Of a DNA stretch of 44,530 nucleotides, positions 1 through 7,347 are shown in pieces (positions within the stretch are counted from its first letter, which is position 1; each line of letters begins with the position of its first letter). The notes below the pieces were generated by a model. The model made no database searches and had not been told where the DNA came from. It was given only the letters and a program-made list of their open reading frames with translations. Origin of the DNA: an uncultured Bacillota bacterium (GTDB lineage: Bacteria; Bacillota; Dehalobacteriia; UBA4068; UBA4997); NCBI GenBank assembly GCA_948907985.1, contig CAQWMM010000012.1, positions 1 to 44,530 on the forward strand. Reading direction: 5' to 3'. The position numbers and the translations under genes were made by a program.

Positions 1-4
1 AAAC

Positions 5-340
5 ATGTGGAAAAAAATATATATAATATTAGGTATATGTGTTTGCATACTTGTTTGCACTTTTATATATTTTAGCATATCCTCAACTATATTTACAACA
101 ATAGGTTATTATCAGATTACGCTTAATGATAATGATAAATCTTTTGATATTTCTCATAGTGGCCAAACATATACAATGCATTGCGACAATATTCTTTATG
201 AATTACTTTCTTCAATCGAAGAACATAACCCCGATTCATATTATCATATGATTTTCGTTTATAGTACAGTTTTTCCTCAACATAGTATTTTACGCAAAAT
301 ACAACTTGATGAGTACGCCTGGATAGTGAATAACACCTAA
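5..340 (+). CDS. Small hypothetical membrane-anchored protein
   Basis: I do not recognise the family. The 111-residue product starts with Trp-Lys-Lys and then a strongly hydrophobic stretch at residues about 5-30, which fits a single N-terminal membrane anchor or uncleaved signal. The rest is polar with no motif I can name. The ATG lies four bases from the window edge, so a ribosome binding site cannot be judged and the true start could lie upstream. The gene is very AT-rich, as are the toxin-antitoxin genes nearby, and it stands alone. A stem-loop follows about 30 bases after the stop. Confidence 0.5.
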   Translation: MWKKIYIILGICVCILVCTFIYFSISSTIFTTIGYYQITLNDNDKSFDISHSGQTYTMHCDNILYELLSSIEEHNPDSYYHMIFVYSTVFPQHSILRKIQLDEYAWIVNNT

Positions 341-405
341 TATTGAATAATAATTTACTGAATAAAAAAACTGTAGCCCTCTGTGATATGGCTACATAAC
401 AACTA

Positions 406-436
406 GCGGCGCGTGGCACATTCGGCTGCGCGCCGC
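406..436. other. GC-rich stem-loop
   Basis: GCGGCGCG at 406-413 pairs exactly with CGCGCCGC at 429-436 around a 15-base loop. The T-rich stretch after it is broken by other bases, so it may be a weak terminator or part of the repeat unit that follows at 432-451. Confidence 0.4.
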
Positions 437-451
437 ACTCTTTTATTTCGG
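432..451 (+). repeat. Interspersed repeat, partial copy
   Basis: The string GCCGCACTCTTTTATTTCGG matches the middle of the longer repeats at 694-740 and 1361-1421. It is one of four places in the window where the GCCGCAC and/or TTTATTTCGGC signature occurs between genes. Confidence 0.5.
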
Positions 452-480
452 CGGGAGTGGACAAATTGCGTTGCTTAAGT

Positions 481-643
481 CGCCCTCTCCGGCTTATCCA
501 GCTTTGCTGGATAAGCCACCTCTCTGCTGCTTTGCTGCACTTACGCCAAAGGGAGAGGCAAGTCTTTTTGCCTATAAGCCTTGGCTCTCCCCTTGGGAGA
601 GCTGTCAGCGACGACTTGCAAGAAATCGATGACTGAGAGGGCG
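481..643. mobile_element. MITE-like palindromic intergenic element, 163 bp
   Basis: The element is bounded by perfect 9-bp terminal inverted repeats, CGCCCTCTC at 481-489 and GAGAGGGCG at 635-643. Inside are further self-complementary parts: GGCTTATCCAGC pairs with GCTGGATAAGCC at 491-517, and CCTCTC near 519 can pair with GGGAGAGG near 551. It has no open reading frame. Small size, terminal inverted repeats and dense secondary structure are typical of non-autonomous repeats common between genes in gut Firmicutes. No target-site duplication is obvious. It could move with a transposase encoded elsewhere, or act as a folded RNA element. Confidence 0.6.
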
Positions 644-693
644 TGGAATTGCATAAAACTATTCGTTTGGCCACTCCCCAATGTACCTTTATT

Positions 694-740
694 GCAGCCA
701 TTTTAGGTAGATGACCGCACTCTTTATTTCGGCCAAAATA
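694..740 (+). repeat. Interspersed repeat, copy with GCAGCCATTTTAGGTAGATG
   Basis: This copy shares about 45 bases with 1361-1408, starting at GCAGCCATTTTAGGTAGATG and ending TTTATTTCGGCCAAAAT. The two differ by one substitution and a short length change in the middle. It lies just before a bidirectional terminator. In the 1361 and 27405 copies the sequence continues into a promoter -35 element; this copy diverges before that point. Confidence 0.6.
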
Positions 741-751
741 TAGCCTATATG

Positions 752-791
752 CAAAAAAAAGAAGAAACCACAAAGTGATTTCTTCTTTTTT
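752..791. terminator. Bidirectional Rho-independent terminator
   Basis: GAAGAAACCAC and GTGATTTCTTC form an 11-bp stem with one mismatch around a short loop. An A-run precedes it and a T-run follows, so it can end transcription from either side. On the minus strand it lies about 110 bases downstream of the nuclease-like gene and is its most likely end. Confidence 0.65.
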
Positions 792-902
792 GAAGAATTA
801 GGTGGGGCGACACTCCCACATCTCCTAAACCTTACGGTGGCGACGGCTGCCCGTTCCGTCCTCTAATCCCTCTCATATTTTATGCAATTAATTATAAAAT
901 AT
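792..902 (-). other. Conserved-looking GC-rich leader or trailer, unassigned
   Basis: This 110-base stretch between the terminator and the nuclease-like gene is clearly richer in G and C than the AT-rich DNA around it and contains short complementary blocks such as GTGGGG and CCCCAC. On the minus strand it could be the 3' untranslated part of the nuclease-like mRNA or a small structured RNA. The only reading frame is about 14 codons with no ribosome binding site. I cannot match it to a known RNA family. Confidence 0.25.
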
Positions 903-1277
903 TTAATCGGCTTTGTCAATATGTATCAATGTGCCTTTGTTAATAAAATTTTCTGTCCTTTTCTTATTTAGGACATATAAAGAACGTGCATATAGCACCC
1001 CAACAGATGAAGTGCGTACGGCAATTTTCACATATTCATTATCTATATAAAACTCTTTAACCAACTCAATAGAATTGTCTTTGGGATTACGACCAATATA
1101 ATCCGGCTGTTGCACTATTAATTCAATAAATTTTCCATATTTGAAATAATCCAATGAATGAGTTGTCCGCATATGCTCTATATTAGAATCGCCAAGCATT
1201 ATAGGCAAATCAGATTTTATATCCACACCTATCAATTTTGCCCAGCTTGTTTTTAAGTTGCCAATACACTTCGTCAT
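903..1277 (-). CDS. Possible BECR-fold (PBECR-type) nuclease, orphan
   Basis: The 124-residue product resembles the phage-associated Barnase-EndoU-ColicinE5/D-RelE (PBECR) small nuclease families. It has an early His (His54 in MRTTH, near residue 54), a block Ile-Glu-Leu-Ile...Pro-Asp-Tyr-Ile-Gly near residues 71-82, and later alternating beta-strand-like segments. This is family resemblance from memory, not a search result. The gene has its own near-consensus promoter at 1305-1333 and a purine-rich ribosome binding site (AAAAGGA) placed rather far from the ATG. No antitoxin-like gene overlaps it. It may be a solitary toxin, a leftover polymorphic-toxin tip, or a host-acting nuclease. Confidence 0.45.
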   Translation of the reverse strand: MTKCIGNLKTSWAKLIGVDIKSDLPIMLGDSNIEHMRTTHSLDYFKYGKFIELIVQQPDYIGRNPKDNSIELVKEFYIDNEYVKIAVRTSSVGVLYARSLYVLNKKRTENFINKGTLIHIDKAD

Positions 1278-1304
1278 TACATATAATATATCCTTTTTTA
1301 TTTT

Positions 1305-1333
1305 ATTATAACATTCATTTTGTATAATATCAA
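1305..1333 (-). promoter_or_regulatory. Promoter of the nuclease-like gene
   Basis: Read on the minus strand, TTGATA (1328-1333) and TATAAT (1305-1310) are separated by 17 bp, close to the sigma-70/sigma-A consensus. The -10 element lies about 28 bases upstream of the ATG at 1277. Confidence 0.7.
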
Positions 1334-1360
1334 TATATTATTGGCGAATATATTAGCGTT

Positions 1361-1421
1361 GCAGCCATTTTAGGTAGATGGCCGCACCCCTTTTATTTCG
1401 GCCAAAATCCTTGCAATAAAA
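1361..1421 (+). repeat. Interspersed repeat, longest copy
   Basis: The first part (1361-1408) repeats 694-740. The last 31 bases (1391-1421) are identical to 27405-27435, some 26 kb away. The copy ends inside the promoter of the toxin-antitoxin pair, and the 27405 copy also supplies a -35 element to the gene downstream of it. This suggests the repeat spreads together with a promoter half. Confidence 0.6.
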
Positions 1422-1439
1422 GCCCAACAGTGCTATAAT
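1411..1439 (+). promoter_or_regulatory. Promoter of the Phd/RelE toxin-antitoxin pair
   Basis: TTGCAA at 1411-1416 and TATAAT at 1434-1439 are spaced by 17 bp. A TG one base before the -10 (1431-1432) makes it an extended -10 promoter. The ribosome binding site AGGAGG follows, then the ATG at 1469. Confidence 0.75.
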
Positions 1440-1468
1440 AAAAAAAATAGTTTAGGAGGACTGACTGT

Positions 1469-1729
1469 ATGAATATAAGACCAGCAGCCGAGGTTTTGCA
1501 TAATTATAATGAGATTGCAGAGTTATGCCTTAAAACTTCTGAACCCGTTTTGCTCACTCAAAATGACAAGGATGATTTGGTGATTATGAGCCGTAAAAGC
1601 TATGAGGAAAAATTTTTTTTGGCTGATGTTTATAACAAACTGATTGCTGCCGAAGAGGAGATTGTTCAAGAAAAAACCCATAATGCCCAAAATAAACTAA
1701 ATGAACTGCGAGCCAAATATGGTTTATAA
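1469..1729 (+). CDS. Antitoxin, Phd/YefM family
   Basis: This 86-residue antitoxin would bind and neutralise the RelE-type protein encoded next to it and repress their shared promoter. The N-terminal half has the Phd/YefM pattern: MNIRPAAEVLHNYNEI, then EPVLLTQNDKDDLVIMS and a following SYEE. The C-terminal helix (residues about 50-86) is charged and would wrap the toxin. The start is fixed by AGGAGG eight bases upstream. The 3' end overlaps the toxin gene by 11 bases, which is usual for such pairs and implies coupled translation. Confidence 0.8.
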   Translation: MNIRPAAEVLHNYNEIAELCLKTSEPVLLTQNDKDDLVIMSRKSYEEKFFLADVYNKLIAAEEEIVQEKTHNAQNKLNELRAKYGL

Positions 1730-2030
1730 AATTATAGAAACTAATCTCGCAGGACAAGATTTAGATAATATATTAAACTATATTATGACTGAATTACACA
1801 ATCACACAGCAGCAAAAAACTTGTTGAATGATATTGAACAGCGCTATGCGCTTTTAGAACAAAACCCTTTTATGTATGCTTTATGCCAAACTCCTAAACT
1901 AAATTCTCTAGGTTATCACAAGGTAGCCATAAAAAATTATATTATGATTTATAAAATAGATAAAAGCGACAATATCGTGTACATAATGCGATTTTTTCAT
2001 GGTATGCAGAATTATGAAGAATTATTATAA
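1719..2030 (+). CDS. Toxin, RelE/ParE family
   Basis: The 103-residue product has the RelE/ParE layout: MVYKIIETNLAGQDLDNI opening strand and helix, a central charged helix pair, and the terminal strands around YHKVAIKNYIMIYKID and VYIMRFFHGMQNY. Such toxins cleave ribosome-bound mRNA or target gyrase; which applies here cannot be read. I prefer the ATG at 1719 to the one at 1701 because Met-Val-Tyr-Lys begins the family fold directly. The last 35 coding bases before the stop are identical to those of the second RelE gene at 2409, although the rest of the two proteins has diverged. Confidence 0.8.
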   Translation: MVYKIIETNLAGQDLDNILNYIMTELHNHTAAKNLLNDIEQRYALLEQNPFMYALCQTPKLNSLGYHKVAIKNYIMIYKIDKSDNIVYIMRFFHGMQNYEELL

Positions 2031-2072
2031 TAGTTAGTGCAGCTATGTTGAGTTTGTGGCTGCGTTTTTTTA

Positions 2073-2101
2073 TTGACTTTTCGCACCGGTTAGGTTATTA
2101 T
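2073..2101 (+). promoter_or_regulatory. Promoter of the RelB/RelE pair
   Basis: TTGACT (2073-2078) and TATTAT (2096-2101) are 17 bp apart. A strong ribosome binding site GGAGGT follows at 2111-2116, eight bases before the ATG. Confidence 0.7.
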
Positions 2102-2124
2102 ATACATATAGGAGGTGCATTTTT

Positions 2125-2412
2125 ATGGCACAAGCAACATTTAGTGTTCGTATGGATGAAACATTGAAAAAGCAATTTGACAGTTTGTGTGCAGAGTTTG
2201 GGATGAACACATCAACGGCTATCAATGTGTTTGCCAGAGCGGTGGTTAGAGAGCGCAAAATTCCCTTTGAAATTGGCCTGCCCCCAACAGATACTTTGAA
2301 TGAAGAATTGTTAAATCTGGAACTAGCCAAAGGTTATGCAGATATTCTGGCGGGCAGAGCCAAAGACGCCGACAGCGTTTTTCGTCAGCTGCATCAGGAA
2401 TATGGTATATGA
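2125..2412 (+). CDS. Antitoxin, RelB/DinJ family
   Basis: This 95-residue protein begins with the ribbon-helix-helix pattern of RelB/DinJ: ATFSVRMDETLKKQFDSLC, then EFGMNTSTAINVFARAVVRE (residues about 4-47), which binds operator DNA as a dimer. The C-terminal part, with LNLELAKGYADILAGRAKDA, would contact the toxin. The start is set by GGAGGT. The stop overlaps the next gene's start by four bases (ATGA), the normal coupling for such pairs. Confidence 0.85.
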   Translation: MAQATFSVRMDETLKKQFDSLCAEFGMNTSTAINVFARAVVRERKIPFEIGLPPTDTLNEELLNLELAKGYADILAGRAKDADSVFRQLHQEYGI

Positions 2413-2723
2413 AATATGACGTTAAAATTTCGGCGCAGGCACAAATAGATTTGCATAATATTTTTGAATATATTGCCATTAATCTGCAAGCAGAGCAAAC
2501 CGCATGTAATCAATTAAATCGCTTGGAGCAAGCCATAAAAAACTTAAATTATATGCCGGAGCGCTTTCGAGCATATGAAAAAGAGCCTTGGCATAGCCGG
2601 GGTATGCGTATTATGCCGGTAAATAAATATCTGGTTTTTTATATCGTTGATAAAATAAAAAAAGAAGTATCAGTTATCAGAATTTTTCATGGTATGCAGA
2701 ATTATGAAGAATTATTAAAATAA
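2409..2723 (+). CDS. Toxin, RelE/ParE family
   Basis: This 104-residue RelE/ParE toxin is translationally coupled to the RelB/DinJ antitoxin. Visible family features are KYDVKISAQAQIDLHNIFEY at the N-terminus, a Leu- and Arg-rich middle (MPERFRAYEKEPW), and the terminal strands RIMPVNKYLVFYIVD and VSVIRIFHGMQNY. The Arg and Tyr/His residues near the end are where related mRNA interferases place their catalytic side chains. Its final 35 coding bases match those of the upstream toxin at 1993-2027. Confidence 0.85.
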   Translation: MKYDVKISAQAQIDLHNIFEYIAINLQAEQTACNQLNRLEQAIKNLNYMPERFRAYEKEPWHSRGMRIMPVNKYLVFYIVDKIKKEVSVIRIFHGMQNYEELLK

Positions 2724-2804
2724 CAATGACATAAAAACCCCAAAGGTAGTAAAATATTTTTGGAGGTTACTAGCGCAACCAAGCATATAAACATTTATAT
2801 AAGT

Positions 2805-2840
2805 GAAAGCCGCCGGATATTTCAAAATCCAGCGGCTTTC
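2805..2840 (-). terminator. Stem-loop after the SLH gene
   Basis: GAAAGCCGC and GCGGCTTTC form a long stem just past the stop of the SLH gene, and likely mark the end of the minus-strand run. On the minus strand no clean T-run follows, so termination strength is uncertain. Confidence 0.5.
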
Positions 2841-2848
2841 GCTATCAA

Positions 2849-5800
2849 TTATTCGGCTGTCGTATTAACGCCCGACGTCAGCACATTGCCAACCCTGTGC
2901 AGCAAGGCGGCCAATTCCGCACGGGTAGTCGCGCCCTGCGGATTAATTGTGTTATCCTCGTTGCCCTGGAAAATCCCCAGCGCATACAAAACCTGAAAGG
3001 CTGCGTTTTCCTCAACAGTCATTAGCTCTGCGTCTGCAAAAATATGCTCCTGCTCAATAATTGGCAGCTCCACGCCCAAGGCCTGTAAATACTTCAGCAA
3101 AATCAAAGCAATATTCCCTCGGCTGATAACTGAATCAGCATCAAAAGCAATTTCGCCCAAAAGCCCATTGCCTCTGGCCCACTTGACCGAATCCGTATAC
3201 CACATATCCTCTTTAGTATCTTCATAGGTGTAACCGGCATAGGTTGTCAAATCCGCCTTAGCCAGCCGCGCCAAAACCGTAACCAGCGCGGCGGGAGATG
3301 TCGGCTGGTTCGGCCCAAAGGTGCCGTCGCCGTTGCCTTTCATCAACCCCTCGGTGAATACCCACAGAACCTCGTTATAGAACCAAGCGTCCTCCGGAAC
3401 GTCCGTAAAATCCATCCGCGGCTCGGTTGGCTGCTGCGGCTCCACCGGTTTGATTGGCTCCTCCGGTTTAGTCTGCTCAACTGGTTTAGTTGGCTGCTCC
3501 GGCCTGCGGCTACCGCCACTATGGCTGCTGCCGCCACTGGAGGATCTCACCTTAATTTCATAGTTCTGGGCAGTTTTACGCAAATCGGTTTCAATATTGC
3601 CGCCCTCTGCGCTTGTCTTGCGGAACTCCGCCGCAATCGTATGCGTTCCGGCAGCGCTATATTTTTTGAAAGTTTCCGATCGAATGGTGATCTTTGTGCT
3701 GCCCTCTTCCGACTCATAATCTACGCCTTCAACCAGCTTGTTACCATCCAGCCAGAAGTCTACAAACTGCGCATATTCGCCCTCGCTGATAAATTCCTGA
3801 TCGACAATCTCGGAAACATACTTATCTTCAACAGGTTTCTCAATGCCATAGCCGTCTTCGGTATCGGTGAAATTGGCTACATTCTCATCGGTGTTGTCCA
3901 AAACCGTCAAGGTAAATTCCTGGCTGACGCTCTTATCCGTAAACAGTTCATTACTGCTCACCGCGGTTACCGTAAACTTAAACTCGCCTGTTTCAGTCGG
4001 CACGCCATAAATTTCACCGCTGGGTTTAAGCTCCACGCCCTTGGGCAGATTGCCTGTTGTTTCAAAGGTTACCTTATTCCATTTATACTTATTATCAGTT
4101 TGGATAAGCGCCGCATAAGGCACATATTTAACCGCCTGCGGAATTGCTGTTCTGGTAAATTTTGGAGCCCTAACATCACCGGTCAGTTTGATTTTAACTG
4201 TTTCCTGCCCAGGCGCGGAAATCGTCAAATAACCGCTGACCTTACCAAAGCCCATGGGCAACAAACGAACCTTGCCCAGGTTCCATTGTTCTGCGTCCGG
4301 TAAGTAATAACCATTCAGATCAAAAGCGCCCAATGTATCATTGCCCGCGCCGCCAATCCGCCAATAATCATCCAGTTTAACATTCTGCGCCTCGGTCAGC
4401 TCCGCTTTAATACCAGTCAGTACGGCGTCGCCAATGTTGGCAACCAAAACATCATGCTTAAAATCATCAATAAACAGTTCGCGCAGATCATTATTAGTGC
4501 CCTGCTCTTTGTCCGCGGTACGAATCACAAAAAGTTTTGGCCCACTGGCTTTTTTAACAAAGGTTACCCAATAATTCTGCGAGTCCGTCAAATTAGCAGC
4601 TGTTACGGTATACTGTACCGGCGATTTAGTAAAATCGACTGCGGTTTCGCCGGATTTTTGTGGCACATTATTGCCGCTGGCGTCCGGCGCATACACGTTA
4701 GCTTGTTCCTGTTTATCAAAGTTCGGCTGTAAAGTGCCAAGATCAACATCCGGATCGTCTAACAGCAACGTTTGGTAACCAACCGCCGCCAGACTGTCGT
4801 CCTTATCCTCAACCTTGTACGCGTTTAGGTAGTTTGCACCGTAAACATCCAGATAAACCGATGAATAGCCTGGCCGTTCCTCATCGCCGGCCTCCACCTT
4901 AACAATCAAATTATGCGCCTGATTTTTATCGTCGAAAATTGTAAACTCTACGCCCTTATCATAGGCAGCCTTATAACCAACGGAAGAATCAAACAAGGCT
5001 TCTTTAATATCCGCCTGATCTTTGGCCTCTTCCAGAGTGGCGTATTTGCCCAACACCGCTTTTACGATATGTTCAGCGTTAGCAGTTGAACCTGTGCCGG
5101 CAAGGTAATAGAGCAAAGCCGTATTATATTCAGCTGTTACGGGCACATCCTTATAAAGGACAAACGTACAAATCGTAACGCCGGTATCTTTATCGGTCTG
5201 TGTTTTGCGCCCGGAATACAAATTGCTGTCGTCATCACCCCAAATACGCATAGCGCCCACATAGTCGTCAGTTCTTCGGCCTACGGTTTTAATCTTCAAA
5301 TGATAAACATTGCCATCGGTATCAAAAACAGTAAATTCCACCGGTGTTTGATAGCAGGCCAAAAAACCCTCGCCCAACAAAGCATCTTTAATATCAGCCT
5401 GTCCCGCCGCAGAGGCCAGGGTTTCATAATGCCCCTGCACAGCCTTAGCAACATGAGCCAAAGAACTTTCCGCGTTCAGCGAATGATAATGATAAGCCAG
5501 TTTGGCATAGCATTTGGTATCGCCCGGCAAAAGCTTATAAGGATAATCATTCCGGTTTTCCATCCGGAAAGTATAAACCGGGATCTCATCCTCGCTTACA
5601 TCCGGACTTGTAAATGAATATGTCTTGGTTTCATCTTGCAAACCATTAACTCTCAAAATATTGTCGTATTGATATTCAGCACCGTCCACCGCCTTAACCG
5701 AGAACTGATAAACCTCGCCCTCGTTAGTGAAGACGGTAAACTTCTGCCCCTCGCCGCTGTAATTGGCCTTATAACCGGCATAGCTAAACAAATCCGCCTT

Positions 5801-7327
5801 AATATCGGGCAGAGCCGCAGCCGCCGACAAATTGTCATAATAGCCGCCGACAACCGCCTTGCTGATATGAGCTAAACCCAAATCCTCATAACTGGATTCT
5901 GCCTTATAATAATATCTTAAACAAAAACCATACTCGGCATTGGCCGGATACTCTTTATAAAGATTTAAGACAAAATCCTTATCTTCGGCGCCCTGGCTTA
6001 CATACACACTGGCAGAATAACGCTTGCCCGGCCTGCCCGTTTCCGGATCATAGGCAATATTATAACCATCAGAATCCATACCGTTTTCAGCATACAAACG
6101 CCCGCTAAGATAATTGGGCGAGGCATAAACATCCAACTCCACCGGCAGGGCGGCCATAGCCGCGCCATTTTTATAGAAGACAAAAGTAACAAACTGCTCG
6201 TCCTGCCCGCTTACCTGATAGCCTTTGCTATCGTCAAAAAGCTGGGCGCTGATTTCCGCATTGCTGGCCGCCGCCTGCTCAACTTCTGCAAACTTTCCGG
6301 CATAGGCCTTAACGGATATACCGTTTGCGGCATACTTATCCGCCAGCTTTAAGGCAAGATACGTTTCACCCTCGCTTTCAACAGGCGCGGTTCTGATATA
6401 AAGCATAGTTCGATACTCTTTATTCTCTTCAGAATAGTCATATTTATCATTGCCGCTAAAGTAAGAACGATACATTTTGCTTTCATACACCTCAAGCGGC
6501 GTGCGCTCCGCACCCTGCACATTATACACCGCGGCATTAAAAGCGTCATTCGGATAAGAAGTGCGTCCATAAATATTTACATTATAGCGCACATTCTCGG
6601 TATCAAGCTGCTTGGCAGTGCCCACAATAAACTCCAGGGTTACATCATCACCGTCAAATTTGCTCAAATCAATTGTGGCTCCCGGTTCAACAATCTCATA
6701 GCTTTCCGTACCCTTAGAACCGCCAATGCCCCAAGCGGCGGCAGCCGTGCTGTCTGCCCCCTCAACAACTGCGGCAATAGTCATGTTCTTCAGCTCAAAC
6801 GGCCACATATCATACAACCTTAAACTTAAATAATGCTCCTCCAACGGGAAAAGTGAGAACGTACTAATACCGCCGTCATTGCTGAACTCTTTCGGCTCCG
6901 GCTTAGCGGCCAGATACTCGCCGTTAATCACAAAGCCAAGCTGGGTCAGCGTGGCCTCGGCGGTTATGGCCGAGTGTACGCTAAAGGTGTGGCCGGCAAA
7001 CTGCACGGTGCTTTCCGGCGTATCAAACCAAAGCTCCTGCTGCCGCCCCTCCGCCTTAAACTGCACCTCATAGGGGAAGAACGCGTTCTCCTCCAACTCA
7101 ATCACAAAACTACCGTCCGGCGCAAAAACAAAATCCGCCTCTTCTTCATCCAAACCAACCGAAACCTCATAATCGCCCAGGTTATAAATAACCGTATCGG
7201 CGCGGCCGGCATAAACCCGATTTGCACCGCTGTCCGACGAGGTTTCCGCCAGCGCCGTTGTGGGCATGATACTAAAGACCATGCAAAATACCAACAACAG
7301 CGCCAGCTTTTTCCGCAAAACTTTCAA
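2849..7327 (-). CDS. Large SLH-anchored surface protein with repeated modules
   Basis: This 1,492-residue protein would be exported by Sec and held on the cell wall. It starts at a TTG with AGGAG upstream and has a clear signal peptide (Lys/Arg, hydrophobic core, cleavage near TALAE, residues about 1-28). Residues about 340-870 carry at least three clear repeats, and probably a fourth weaker one. Each has a KAVxGxYxxLxxAxxxxDIKxxL helix followed by a FTVF strand pair. An Ig-like putative module (AVKYVPYAA...GVPTETGEFKFTV) and a module ending GTHTIAAEFRK follow. A Pro/Lys/Glu linker leads to three SLH domains from about residue 1300. The C-terminal third is nearly duplicated in the upstream neighbour. 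The ligand is unknown. Confidence 0.85.
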   Translation of the reverse strand: MKVLRKKLALLLVFCMVFSIMPTTALAETSSDSGANRVYAGRADTVIYNLGDYEVSVGLDEEEADFVFAPDGSFVIELEENAFFPYEVQFKAEGRQQELWFDTPESTVQFAGHTFSVHSAITAEATLTQLGFVINGEYLAAKPEPKEFSNDGGISTFSLFPLEEHYLSLRLYDMWPFELKNMTIAAVVEGADSTAAAAWGIGGSKGTESYEIVEPGATIDLSKFDGDDVTLEFIVGTAKQLDTENVRYNVNIYGRTSYPNDAFNAAVYNVQGAERTPLEVYESKMYRSYFSGNDKYDYSEENKEYRTMLYIRTAPVESEGETYLALKLADKYAANGISVKAYAGKFAEVEQAAASNAEISAQLFDDSKGYQVSGQDEQFVTFVFYKNGAAMAALPVELDVYASPNYLSGRLYAENGMDSDGYNIAYDPETGRPGKRYSASVYVSQGAEDKDFVLNLYKEYPANAEYGFCLRYYYKAESSYEDLGLAHISKAVVGGYYDNLSAAAALPDIKADLFSYAGYKANYSGEGQKFTVFTNEGEVYQFSVKAVDGAEYQYDNILRVNGLQDETKTYSFTSPDVSEDEIPVYTFRMENRNDYPYKLLPGDTKCYAKLAYHYHSLNAESSLAHVAKAVQGHYETLASAAGQADIKDALLGEGFLACYQTPVEFTVFDTDGNVYHLKIKTVGRRTDDYVGAMRIWGDDDSNLYSGRKTQTDKDTGVTICTFVLYKDVPVTAEYNTALLYYLAGTGSTANAEHIVKAVLGKYATLEEAKDQADIKEALFDSSVGYKAAYDKGVEFTIFDDKNQAHNLIVKVEAGDEERPGYSSVYLDVYGANYLNAYKVEDKDDSLAAVGYQTLLLDDPDVDLGTLQPNFDKQEQANVYAPDASGNNVPQKSGETAVDFTKSPVQYTVTAANLTDSQNYWVTFVKKASGPKLFVIRTADKEQGTNNDLRELFIDDFKHDVLVANIGDAVLTGIKAELTEAQNVKLDDYWRIGGAGNDTLGAFDLNGYYLPDAEQWNLGKVRLLPMGFGKVSGYLTISAPGQETVKIKLTGDVRAPKFTRTAIPQAVKYVPYAALIQTDNKYKWNKVTFETTGNLPKGVELKPSGEIYGVPTETGEFKFTVTAVSSNELFTDKSVSQEFTLTVLDNTDENVANFTDTEDGYGIEKPVEDKYVSEIVDQEFISEGEYAQFVDFWLDGNKLVEGVDYESEEGSTKITIRSETFKKYSAAGTHTIAAEFRKTSAEGGNIETDLRKTAQNYEIKVRSSSGGSSHSGGSRRPEQPTKPVEQTKPEEPIKPVEPQQPTEPRMDFTDVPEDAWFYNEVLWVFTEGLMKGNGDGTFGPNQPTSPAALVTVLARLAKADLTTYAGYTYEDTKEDMWYTDSVKWARGNGLLGEIAFDADSVISRGNIALILLKYLQALGVELPIIEQEHIFADAELMTVEENAAFQVLYALGIFQGNEDNTINPQGATTRAELAALLHRVGNVLTSGVNTTAE

Positions 7328-7347
7328 AAAACCAACTCCTTTACATT

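Noticed and set aside
123..773. A 216-codon minus-strand frame across the repeat region
   Set aside because: It runs through the palindromic element, the terminator and the opposite strand of another gene, with Arg/Ser/Cys-rich sequence and no family likeness.
2727..2766. Possible promoter and GGAGG site on the plus strand after the second toxin gene
   Set aside because: A TAAAAT and GGAGG are present, but the frame behind them runs antisense into the SLH gene and codes nothing recognisable. It may be a relic of a lost gene.
3521..4303. Long plus-strand open frames inside the SLH and kinase genes
   Set aside because: They lie opposite strongly supported coding sequence, have no ribosome binding sites and show composition expected from the complementary strand.
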